From positions 604,693 through 668,692 of the forward strand of contig NW_011887293.1 of the NCBI RefSeq assembly GCF_000151315.2: a stretch of DNA of 64,000 nucleotides, given 5' to 3'. Origin of the DNA: Capsaspora owczarzaki ATCC 30864 (Eukaryota; Opisthokonta; Filasterea). Below, piece after piece: positions 1-9,740 of the stretch. Both the position numbers and the translations under genes were made by a program. Each line of letters starts with the position of its first letter. Position 1 is the stretch's first letter. Below the pieces are notes generated by a model that was not told the origin of the DNA, did not search any database, and was given only the letters and a program-made list of their open reading frames with translations.

Positions 1-669
1 CCGAACGAGTCGACGGTGCGGCTGGGGCATAGCTGACAGTCCACTCGACAATCTGTGCAGAGAGCCCGGCAGACACGAGGCGTGTGTCCCGAGACCCAGA
101 CCATCGACTCGACGCTCATGTTGTCGCCGCCCGGCAGTCTCTACGCCAAAAAGCCAAAAGCCAACAACCAATTTCACCATTCGCAATCCAGCGTGAGCCA
201 CCAAACGCCAAGCCCAAACAAAGCGAGAGAGAGAGAGAGAGAGAGAGTGAGAGAGATGGACTCGTGTGTCATAGGAGCTCCAATGCGGATCGATCCTCTC
301 ATCACATTGAAAAGCAACGACAGGGCGAGCACTTTTTATGCATGTCCATGGTATGAGTGTGTGTGAATGTATGTGTGTGTGTGGTTGGTTGGTTGGTTGG
401 TTGGTTGGAGTGAGCTTTGACCAGCACAGTGGTCAGCTTGGTTGCATTGGACGGACCACATGGACCTCTCTCTCTCTCGCTCTCTCCGATCCCGCTTTCC
501 GTCGGTCTCAGAGACTTACGCGCTCCAGGTGCCAGCCGTTGGCCACGTTCCAGATCTCAATGTCGCCGTCTGCGCGCGCCACGGCGAGCAGCTGGCCGGA
601 CGGACTGAACGCGAGCCCGTGCACTGCCTGTGGCGCGTACTCAAAGAAGCGGCAGCGATGCACTTCCAT
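1..669 (-). CDS. UTP4: UTP4/cirhin-like WD40 protein, 5' part only
   Basis: UTP4 is a WD40 protein of the t-UTP subcomplex of the small-subunit processome, acting in pre-18S rRNA transcription and processing in the nucleolus. Exon 1 is 669-520 and starts at the ATG at 669-667. Its 50 residues begin MEVHRCRFFEYAP and contain ARADGDIEIWNV, closely matching the start of animal UTP4. The donor GTAAGT follows at 519. Exon 2 runs from about 140 to the window edge after an acceptor ending at 141. It starts LPGGDNMSVESMVW in phase, then the family match (DTRLVSAGLSAQIVEW) continues in another frame from about 88-90. It returns to the first frame near 37-42, ending in TVDSFG. The two shifts cancel. 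The rest of the gene lies left of the window. Identity is recalled homology; the splice sites are clear. Confidence 0.72.
224..257. repeat. (GA)n microsatellite
   Basis: An alternating GA tract lies in intron 1 of the UTP4-like gene. It reads as CT on the gene's sense strand. Confidence 0.9.
382..408. repeat. (GGTT)n tetranucleotide repeat
   Basis: About six tandem GGTT units follow a short GT run, inside intron 1 of the UTP4-like gene. Confidence 0.9.
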
Positions 670-1194
670 TGGGAAAAGAAAAGCAAAGGAAAGAAAAGGA
701 ACAAAAGGACTGCTGAGCAACTCTGAGACAAAAAAAAATAAATAAATGAGGGAGCAAAAAAGAAATAGTACAGCATGAGCGATGGAACAGAGAAAGAGAG
801 AGAGAGAGCGGGAGAGAGAGAACGGGATTGCAGCCAGCTCACCGGCAAAACCGTCATCTAATGCACAGTACTGCATCAAGCATCAAGCATCACGTATGCA
901 AGTACAAGGAACACCCCTCCCCCTTCTTCCCTTTTCAGATTCCAGCCAAAAAGCTCAATGTTGCGCCAAACGCTGGATTTCCACTCAAAATCCACTGGCT
1001 TGAGCTTCTCGTTTGGACCAATGCAAAATTCAACAACAGGATTATGCTTTGAATTAAATCGCAGTCTCAGTCTCAGTCTCAGTCTCTATTTCGACCGACG
1101 ATTTTGCCAAACCAGTCGGCTGACTCAGTACTATTCACTCTTTTCAAGCAAAAAAGCACTCTTTCTCTCTCTCTCTCGTTACCCTCCATCATCC
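670..1194. promoter_or_regulatory. Divergent intergenic region, UTP4-like / AAAP transporter
   Basis: These 525 bp separate two genes transcribed away from each other and should hold both promoters and 5' UTRs. The region carries a GA-rich tract near 795-820 and short TCTCAG repeats near 1061-1085, plus CT tracts just before the transporter ATG. No open frame resembles a protein and no confident core-promoter element was recognised. Confidence 0.4.
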
Positions 1195-4100
1195 ATGAAG
1201 CGGTTATTCCAGCGGGAGAACAGCGAGTACCGGCGACTGCGCACGCATGACGGCGTTGAGGACGCAGCGTCGTTCGGCTTTGGCGAGGATGTCGAGCAGC
1301 CGCTCCTGATGCACGCCACCCCCGGCAGCCAGTTTGGCAACAGCAGCAACAGCAGCAGCAGCAACAACAACAACAGCAGCACCAGCAGCAGCAACAACAA
1401 CAGAGACGACGGCAAGCGCGGATTGCTGTCAAAGTTTGGCGGCTCGTCCGACGGCGCGTCCTCGCCCTCGCCCCAGTCCCAGTACCGCGACGGCACCGAG
1501 TCGTCTGCCTTCCTGTCGAGCTCCATGTCTGGCTCTGGCTCTGGTGGTGTCTCGTCCGGCGGTCACGGTGGTCTCGGCGGGCTCGGTGGCACCGGCTCGT
1601 CCAGTCACGAGCACCATCACCACCACCACTCGAGCAGCGCCGTGCTCAAGCCACCGCTCGACGACGCCTCGGCATCGGTCAGCGCGTCGTACTTTAACCT
1701 CGCCAACACCATCCTCGGCTCGGGTGTTCTCGCGCTCCCGTCAGCCATCCGCATGTGCGGCGTCGTCCTCGGGCCGCTCCTCATCTTCCTCGGTAAGGCA
1801 ACCCCACTCACGCGCTCTGCACTCTGCTTTAGGGAGAAGGGTTTGTATTATGATGCATTGTGCTGCATTGAATTCCGGTTCCGAAGGCTGGTCATCGTCG
1901 TCGTCGCGTCCTTCCATCAATAATGCTGCATCGCATTGCATTTCTCGTTCAGAACGCCCGTCATCGTCGCTCATGAAACTGAGCATGGCTGAAGCGCGTG
2001 GCCAAAGTGCATCCGTGTCCACTCAATTCAAGTTGTGGAATAATTTCACAGGGGCTGGGGTGGGGTGGCAACGGCTGAAGAAGAGTCAGGCTCTCTCAGA
2101 CCTCTGCTATTATTTTTTTTTCTCAGACCTCGAGGGGGCGGGGCTGCTTTTGCAGCTTCCTTCGGTGGAGCTTGGACAATATTGTACATGTCTTGTTTCG
2201 TTTTTTTTTTTCTCTAATGCTCGAATACCTGCAAACCTAGGCGCAATCGCTTCAAGCTTTGGACTTCAGCTGCTGGTCGAGTGCGCAAGACGCACCGGAC
2301 AGGTCAATGCGTCGTACTTTACGGTCGCCAAGCACACCTACCCCAAGGTTTGTAATGCATCGTGGAGCACTCGAAGCGGGGGAGTGGCATTTTGCTCTTG
2401 GACAAGCTGCTTACAAGTTCACCTGCAATCGTTATCATAGGCTTCCAAGCTAATCGATTTGGCAGTCGCTCTCAAGTGTTATGGCGTGGCTATCTCGTAC
2501 CTGATTGTCGTCGGTGACTTGCTCGTGGCTGCCATGGTGAGTTGTCTCGTCAAAACGCCTGCTCGTCCAAAAAAAAAAACAAAAAACCTACCCTCACACA
2601 ATGATTTTGTTTGCCTTTTTCCTCACCCTCACTCACTTCCTTGTTTCTTTCTGTCGCCAGCTTTCCTTGTTCGATGTCAGCTCCGACAGCGTGGTGGCTG
2701 ATCGCCGCTTTTGGATTGGAATGGCCATGCTCATCGAGCTTCCACTCTCCATCCAAAAGCATCTCAATTCCCTGCGTTGGGCAAGTGTTGCCGCCCTGGC
2801 GACGGTCATCTACCTCACTGGTCTTGTGTGCGGCAATTACTTTGCTTCTGGCGTGGATGCCAGTGCCGATGCGTTTGAGCTCGAATACTGGCGTTCCGAT
2901 GTCGATGTCATTACAGCGCTCCCAATCATCGTTTTTGCCTTTACCTGCCACCAGAATGTACGTATCGAACGTGATTCGATTCTTGTCGTGCTGTGTTGTG
3001 TCAGCTGCAGAGTTTTGCTCCCCGTTATCCCGTCTTCCTCATCTCACTTGATTTCATCGCCGTTAGATTTTTACGATATATGGCGAACTCCGAAATCCAA
3101 CCGCGGAACGCATTCACAAGGTGATCAACTTGGCCATCAGCTCCTGCTTGTTCATCTACTTTACCGTTGGCATTTGTGGCTACCTCACCTTCCGATTGAT
3201 AACGCGATCCAACATCATTCTCAACTGTACGGTGCTCTTGTTGCCTTCATCATGTCTGCTCGTCGTATCATCATTTGCTGATCTTTTTGAGCAATGATTT
3301 CTGTTGGTAGATACTCGAGATGAGCTACAAATCTGGGCCAATATTTGTCGCTTGGCTGTCGCTGTGCTGGCCCTCTTCTCGTACCCTCTGCAAGTCCACC
3401 CTTGCCGCACGAGCATTGAAAACCTGCTGTTCGCCAGCAGTCCCCTTCACAACGCCGACCGTCGTCGTGTCATTGAGACTCTGGTGTTGTGCTTGACGAC
3501 CTTCCTCATTGCGTTTTTCGTTTCCGATCTCGATATTGGTAACCTACGGCTGCCTGCCTCTGTCTTTTTTAAAAGGGGAGAGGCGGGGGAGAGGCGACGG
3601 GCGGCTTCAAGATTCGTGGTCGAATGATGGAAGACAAAAACATTTGTGCTCACCACTGTGACTTTTTGTCGCGCTTTTTTTTTTTTTTTTTTTTTTTTAC
3701 CTGCAGTTCTTGGCTTTGTCGGAGCAACCGGCTCTACCACTCTGTGCTATCTCTTGCCCGGCCTGTTTTATCTCAAGCTTGAGGCCAATGCCTCGAAATG
3801 GCACTGGAGGCGCATCGGAGCTCTGATTCTGGCCGTTGTCGGCGTTATTATGATTTTTGTCGCAAACACGGTCACCATCATGAAAGCGGTCGACCCGGAC
3901 TCGCTTCCGAATGAGCCGGCAATTCCAAACTATTCGACATCTTCGTCTTTCGAGGCGTCTACTTCGTTCACTCCTGCGACATCGACGATCGACGTTTCGT
4001 CAACCATTTTTGGCAGCACTGCGACCTCAAGCTCGACAACGTCGACCATCCTTTCGTCCGGAACGCCCTCCGCCCTGGATACGTCAACCGTGCTTTCGTC

Positions 4101-4329
4101 CGCAACGCCCTCCGCCCTGGATACGTCAACCGTGCTTTCGTCCGGAACACCATCCGTGACGCTCGATTCAAGTGCGACGCTGGATGTTAGCACCACTGCG
4201 ACAGACCTGTTGACATCCAGTGCCTTGGGCACTGATACTAGCGCTCTCGCGTCAGAAAGTGCTACATCTGTTATCGACACTCTGCTTTCAATCTTTACAA
4301 GCACAGACGCTCCTCAGTCCACGGCTTGA
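1195..4329 (+). CDS. AAAP-family amino acid transporter with mucin-like C-terminal tail
   Basis: This is a probable amino acid/proton or sodium symporter of the AAAP (SLC38/AVT) family at the plasma or vacuolar/lysosomal membrane. Seven exons fit: 1195-1792, 2241-2347, 2441-2536, 2661-2957, 3067-3226, 3311-3538 and 3707-4329, with GT-AG junctions and matching phases, giving about 702 residues. The first membrane segment carries the family hallmark SYFNLANTILGSGVLALP (about residues 163-181). Later exons contain ALKCYGVAISYLIVVGDLL and ELPLSIQKHLNSLRWAS, typical of SLC38-like carriers. The first 160 residues are low complexity (poly-Asn/Ser, Gly-rich, a six-His run). The last 150 are Ser/Thr-rich with 14-residue repeats. 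Both make it longer than the usual 450-550. The ATG was chosen because upstream sequence in the frame is T-rich and not protein-like. The substrate cannot be read from sequence. Confidence 0.85.
4051..4155 (+). repeat. 42-bp tandem coding repeat in transporter tail
   Basis: Two full and one partial copies of a 42-bp unit encode a 14-residue Ser/Thr-rich repeat (LSSGTPSALDTSTV and variants) in the transporter's C-terminal tail. The copies differ by only a few bases, suggesting recent or homogenised duplication. Confidence 0.85.
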
Positions 4330-4554
4330 GTTTGAGCAAGTCTTGTGTTTGGTTGTTTGGTGTCTTTGTGTTTTTTTGTGTGGTTGTTGTTGTTTTGCAT
4401 GATAGTGGCTAGCCACGTAATTAATCCATTAATGCACTGTTCAGTACCAAGCAGACAACCGAAAAAAAAAAAAGCAAGAATGTAGCAGGAGCAGAGTCCC
4501 ACTACATCACCGACGACCTTCGTCAACACAACACGCACGGCCTAGACAATCCCC

Positions 4555-6843
4555 TCACAAACACCGCTGCAAAATGGGAATGACCTGGTCAAACGCTGGA
4601 CGCTTTTCCGGACTTTCTTGCCAGCAGATGGAAATCAGCTGCTGGAAATGTCGTGGCACCGACTCTGGAATGACCGGGCGAAGCTGCTCCAGAGCAACCT
4701 TCATGCCGATTTGCATGGCATTCATGTTGTCGTAGACGAGGCGTCGGGCAAAAATTTCGTACATGACAATGGCGAAGCTGTACATGTCAGCCTTTTTGCG
4801 ATCTGTGCTTTCAGCCTTGAGAACTTGAAATGCGCAAAGTGTAACCAAAAAAATAAAAGCACAAAAGTCAGTGTTGATGCAGGTACCGCGTCTGAGGCGC
4901 ACAGCAACATTCGTGACCGTTACCTTCTGGCGCAATCCAATGCGGCTTGAAAAGTTGCAACCGCTTTTCGAACGTGCGGCGGAATTCAGAGTCTGCGACG
5001 TTCACACGAGCAACGTTCTCCTTGTCAATCTGCATTGACCACAAGCGAGTTGCAGTGAGTGTTGGAGCCAAACCAGCGCGCGCTCTCTCTTGTTCCCACA
5101 CCCCTAAAAGAGAGGGGACATGGGAACCAGTCGAATGCCACGGCACACAGATCAGCAAAACAGGTCAACATACAAAAATAGAATGACTGGTCAGGTCAAA
5201 GTAGGGCATGCCGGGAGGAGTTAGGCCGTGCAGGTAGTTCAGGGCATTCGCAATGCCCAGGGCCCACTGAACCTGGGTCTGCGTATCAATAGACTTGGAA
5301 GTATCGTGCACCTGCTTGTAGAGCGATCCATCGGGCAGGAACTCGGAGACAAGGCCGAGATGGGGCGCAAAGGCCACGTAACCGAGCAGCGGCAAAAGAT
5401 TCTCGTGGTTGAGTCCGCGCAATACCTGAGCCTCGGCAAAGAAATCGTTAAGTTGCAGCTTGGTGACGTTCTGATCGTGGAAGGTTTTGAGGACAAGCTC
5501 GTGCTTGGTGTTCCACCTGACACGAGCAACCTCGCCGAGATGGCCTTGGCCGAGCGAGCTGGGCTGCTCCAACAGGCGCCAGTCAAACTCGAACTTGGCG
5601 GGACCGAGTGCCGACAAGACCTGCTTGCTCGTCGATACGACCACCTTGGTGACCTTGAATGGAATCGGGTCGAGGGTTTGCCCCGCGGACATGGCGAGCG
5701 ATTTCATCGCGTCTCCCAGCTGCTTTCCAGCTCGTGTGAGTGGCGTCTCGCCGTACTTGTTGCTCTGTGCGACAAGAGCTCCGCGCTCCACGAGCAACTG
5801 CGTGACAAAAAAACAAACACCGAGGCAAAAATCAGCGGACAGCGCAGGATAAGGCGAAAAAACAAAAACCCAGTAATTTCGCTCAGTTCACTCACCACCG
5901 CAAGGTCGTTGAAGCGCCAAAATGTCGCATAATGCAACGGTGTGTTTCCATGCTTGTTGGGCACGTTGACATTTGGCTGGCACGCCAGCAGCTGCCCGAT
6001 CAAAGACAAAGGACGAAAAGCAAGCCAAAAAAAAAAAATGTTCAGCAACGACTCGTACGACTCTCCTCTCCTTCTCCAGCCCTCCGTCTTCCCAGTCCCT
6101 GATCTCATGGCCTGTACCATCTGAACCACATCGAGGTGGCCTTCGGCAATGGCGTAGTGAAGCGGAGTGTCGCCAATCTCGTTGACCGCATTCACGTTCG
6201 CCTTCTTGGCAATCAGCGCGGCCACAGTGGCGACTCGATGCTTGCGCACTGCCCAGTGCAGCAGCGTAAAGTTATGCACGTCTCTGTTTGTCGTGATACA
6301 AGTTCAACAAGCAAAGTGAGCAAAACAAAAAAGCCAGTCAAAGGGAAGATTTAATCTAAAAAAAAAAAAAAAAAAAAGCATAACAGATTCTGTTGTACTG
6401 CGTTTTTGGCTGAGAGTGGAAGAGAGATGGAGAGAGACAGAGCGAAAAAGCCCTTGTTTGAAGCAAGTGTGTGCGTTTCAATAAGAGAGGAGAATGAGGA
6501 AGTTGTCGCTGCACTGCCCTGATCAAAAAAAGCAAAAAAAAAAAAAAAAAAAGTTGCCATTTCTCGCTTTTTTTTTTGTTTTTTTTTTTTTTTTTTGTAT
6601 TGTGCTTCTCGTTGTCGCTTTGCTTCCGTTCGAGTGACAGCATTTTCGTTTGTGAGGATGTGTAGGATTGGACAGCGACAAATCAACCCCCCCCCCTCCA
6701 CCCAAACGAGAGAGCAAGAGAGAGAGACGGGAGCGACAGGCTTACAGAATGTCGACATTGCCATTCGAGTACGATTCAATCCATTTGAGGACTTTGGCTT
6801 CCTCGCCATTGATGATTTCGTCGTGCGGCTCGATGGTTGCCAT
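4555..6843 (-). CDS. ILK: Integrin-linked kinase (ILK), pseudokinase with ankyrin repeats
   Basis: ILK is the scaffold of the ILK-PINCH-parvin complex at integrin adhesions. Six exons join in phase: 6843-6746, 6283-6118, 5991-5896, 5797-5174, 5029-4924 and 4823-4555. They encode 452 residues, the same length as human ILK as I recall it. Residues about 33-160 form ankyrin repeats (GDTPLHYAIAEGHLDVV, HGNTPLHYATFWRF, NKYGETPL). The kinase-like domain follows. It has an intact glycine loop GQGHLG (203-208) and the ATP-site lysine in ELVLK (K224). YFDLTSHS stands in place of HRDLKPEN, with an Asp (D321) where human ILK has Ala. DSE (D341) replaces DFG. The C-terminal lobe (KKADMYSF, IGMKVALEQLRPVIP) is strikingly ILK-like and would bind parvin. 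It lies head-to-head with FAM32A. A UTR intron just upstream of the ATG is possible. Confidence 0.93.
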
Positions 6844-7112
6844 TTTCTGCAGTTGATCAGAAGAAGGAAAAAAAAAAAAACGAAATAGAAAATAAAGAAT
6901 GAACGAAGCAGGAAAAGGCAGGAAATTGAAAAATCTTCGAAAAAATCTTGGGCCATGCATTGAGATTGTGCTCGACAGCGATCTGGCAGCGGCTTGACTG
7001 GAACATTGCTCGTGAATGCACCATGGCAATCTGTAGACGCTCGAGTAAACCCTTATGGAGACATAGACAAAAGGTAGGTCAGTCTCATTGAACAAAAACC
7101 GAACCGAGCACG

Positions 7113-7760
7113 ATGGCCGATATCGATGACTTTGAGGTTCCACGAGGTGCGCTCCGCATCAAGGGCGGAGCAATTGGCGGCGTCAAGAAGTAAGCAATCA
7201 AAGAAAGCTGAGACCATCCGAATGCAGAGTGGCTCGCGCTATGCCATGCGATACGAAACTTAGCGAGCTGCGAGTATCTCACGTCGCACGCTCGCCCCTG
7301 TCCCCGCGGCCTCCCGCTTCCTTTTTCTCCCCCACTGACAGAGCCAAGAGCAAGAAGCCAGCCCCATCCGAAAGCACAAACACACAAGCGCAAGGCGTAG
7401 TCAGCTCCGTGCTCGCCGAACTGGCAGAGGGCAGCACGCCCGACGACGCTGCTTCGTCCACCCAAGCTGCACCAAAGGCCGACTTGCGAACGCCTGCTCA
7501 AAAGAAGGCTGATGCTTTGCGAGAGCGAAGGGTAAGGCGTCTGTTGCTCCAGTGCAGAGCGAGTGTGTGTGTGTCTGACTGACCCTCGTTCTCCAATGGT
7601 TTCGCTTCTTCTGCTCAACCCCTGCCTGCTGCTCCAGGAAGCCGAGCGCATTCTTAAACAAGCCTCGGTCAGTCACAAGGATCGCATTGCTGAATTCAAC
7701 AAAAAGCTGGACGAGCAATCCGAGCATTACGATGTGCCCAAAATCAGTTGGACAAAGTAG
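7113..7760 (+). CDS. FAM32A: FAM32A-like spliceosomal factor
   Basis: FAM32A is a small basic nuclear protein that stabilises docked exons in the human catalytic-step-2 (C*) and P-complex spliceosome. Three exons (7113-7189, 7342-7531, 7638-7760) encode 129 residues, slightly longer than the 112-residue human protein. The C-terminus is diagnostic: RILKQASVSHKDRIAEF, then HYDVPKISWTK at the very end, the part that reaches the spliceosome active site. The N-terminus has the family's short hydrophobic/basic start (PRGALRIKGG) and a Lys-rich linker. All junctions are GT-AG and in phase. It starts 269 bp from the ILK ATG on the opposite strand. Confidence 0.9.
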
Positions 7761-9740
7761 CTCGTCCTTTCCAAGTTCGTGTCTTCGCTTGCACTTTTGT
7801 CGCTTGTTTTTCCGCCCCCTAGCTTTTGTTAATTTCATTTCTATTTCCCCCCCCCCCTCCATTCATTACTCGTCCAATTTTGTACATCCACATGTCTGGG
7901 GTTTTTTGCGCGTGCATTGTCCGATCGTTAAGGAAACCGTTTCTTTTGAGCTTTTGGTTTTTTTGTTTTTTTGAAACTTCGCTTCCCTGCCGTTTTCCCT
8001 TCTCTCCACTGAAAATACGTTCCATTAACAACAACCCCCCCCCCCGTAATAAATTGTCTGTTTTTCTGTTACAAATGCTCGTGTATTTGATTCATGGCTC
8101 CCTGTGTCCTATTGTGACCTTGTCTCATTCTTCCGTTTCGCGCTACAACGCGGCAAAAGAAAAAAAAAAGCAAGTAAAACGCTCGACTTTTTTCTTTTTT
8201 TTTTTCCAAGGCTCGCTAATATGGTGAAGCGTGCTGCTTGCGAAGGGGAGGGGTGCATCAACGGCAGCAAGTGCAGGCAACGTTCTTGTGGGGCGGGTGG
8301 CTCTGCGCGGAGAGTACAGGGCGCAGAGCGCAGAGCCTTGAGCGGTGGGAGTCACGAAAAGCGCCAAAGGCGTTTGTTTCGTGTGGCTTTTTCGGGCTCA
8401 GTTTCGCGCCAACGCCGCAGCCGCTGCCACTCCTTGCCGCGCCCCGTCTGCCGTCGACCTACCCGTATGGCAGCTCTGTCACACGCGGTGGGCGGCCAGG
8501 GGGACCGACGGCGGCGACGAGCAGGCGGCGTTTTGCTGGCGCGCCTGTGCTGCAAGTTGCGAGAATGGGCGATTGAGACATGAAACAGATACTGCAGTAT
8601 TGAAACGGCGCTTGAATTTTCTTACATCGTTCCGCATACGAAATTGTTAGCCAGCATTTGACAAAAAAAAAACCAAAACACGACATCAACCCCCTCAACG
8701 CTGCTCGAGCTGTGCGCTGCCGCACTGCTGCCCCTCATGCTGACCTTGCATCCCGCATCGCGATGGGCTCGCTCTGTGGCATTGAAAACTGCGGCCCCCC
8801 TGGGCCTCTGGGCGGAGGCTCGAGAAGTGGGGTTTCACAGCGTTTCGTTTTTTTTTTTTCGTTTTTTTTTTGAATTTTTTTTTTTTTGAAAAACTCGTTT
8901 TTTTTTTTTTGGGACTTTGGAAGCTTTGCCCAATGGTGATGCTGTGAAGTGAGTGCCATGTCGGGTGTGTACGCTGGGTGTAGGATTTGTTCTGAACTGA
9001 CTGGCACTCCTTGTGACAAGCTGAGAGGAAGACGTTCGTCAATGCATCCAAAACAAAAAAAAAACAAAAAAAAAAAAAAAACGGTTTGTCTTGGCAGTTG
9101 GACTTTTTGGCTTTGGATTTGGCTTTGAGAGTTTTTTTTTTCCTTTTCTTTTCTTTGATTTTTTTTTCTGCCAATTTTTTTTTTTTTTTTTTCCCTTCTT
9201 GTTTCAGTTTTTCGTTTCAAAACCCCATTTCTGTTGACCTTCCCGTCCAACCTTTCCCCGTTAATTCCTGAAACGGAGGACGTGGTCGTGTTTCGCTCCA
9301 ATCGATACCGTCTCTAATTTGCGCATGTTGTGAAATTCATTTTTATGTCTCGAAGCGCAGGCGCTAACAATTGAATTTGATTTTCTGGTGTTTTTATTTG
9401 GTTTCGCAGATTTCCCCATTTCCCCCCCCCCCCCACCTTCTCGCATTCGGAAGTTGGACTCTGTCTTGACGCCTTGAATCTGCTGTGCCCAATTCGCTGT
9501 TGAGACTCTTCCGCAACCCCTTGTCTCGCAAATTCTATTTTCGGTCGAGTTCCCTCGGGATCAGCCTCCCAAGCCACATACATCTTTTGAACAAATTTCG
9601 TTTTGCCCGTCATTCGCACTTGGCTCAACTGCGTTTCGTGAGATAATTACCCGCTCTACTATACCTGGTGCGCATCTCAAGCCCTCGACCACAACCAACT
9701 GCCCGCCACTCGGCCACTCGGCAAAATCACACCTCGCAAG
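7761..9740. other. 2-kb interval without a convincing gene
   Basis: This includes the FAM32A 3' UTR and the next gene's 5' region. It is dominated by T and A homopolymers (for example around 8850-8915, 9052-9080 and 9170-9192) and C runs. A GC-rich island at about 8221-8590 contains a 10-bp perfect inverted repeat (8299-8308 with 8328-8337). Open frames here are arginine-rich and look like chance frames in GC-rich DNA. No spliceosomal snRNA, 5S, SRP or tRNA signature was recognised by eye. Confidence 0.5.

Noticed and set aside
8104-8583. 159-codon plus-strand frame in the 2-kb gap
   Set aside because: Arg/Ser/Cys-rich composition, a poly-Phe start encoded by T runs and no motif; probably chance in GC-rich DNA.
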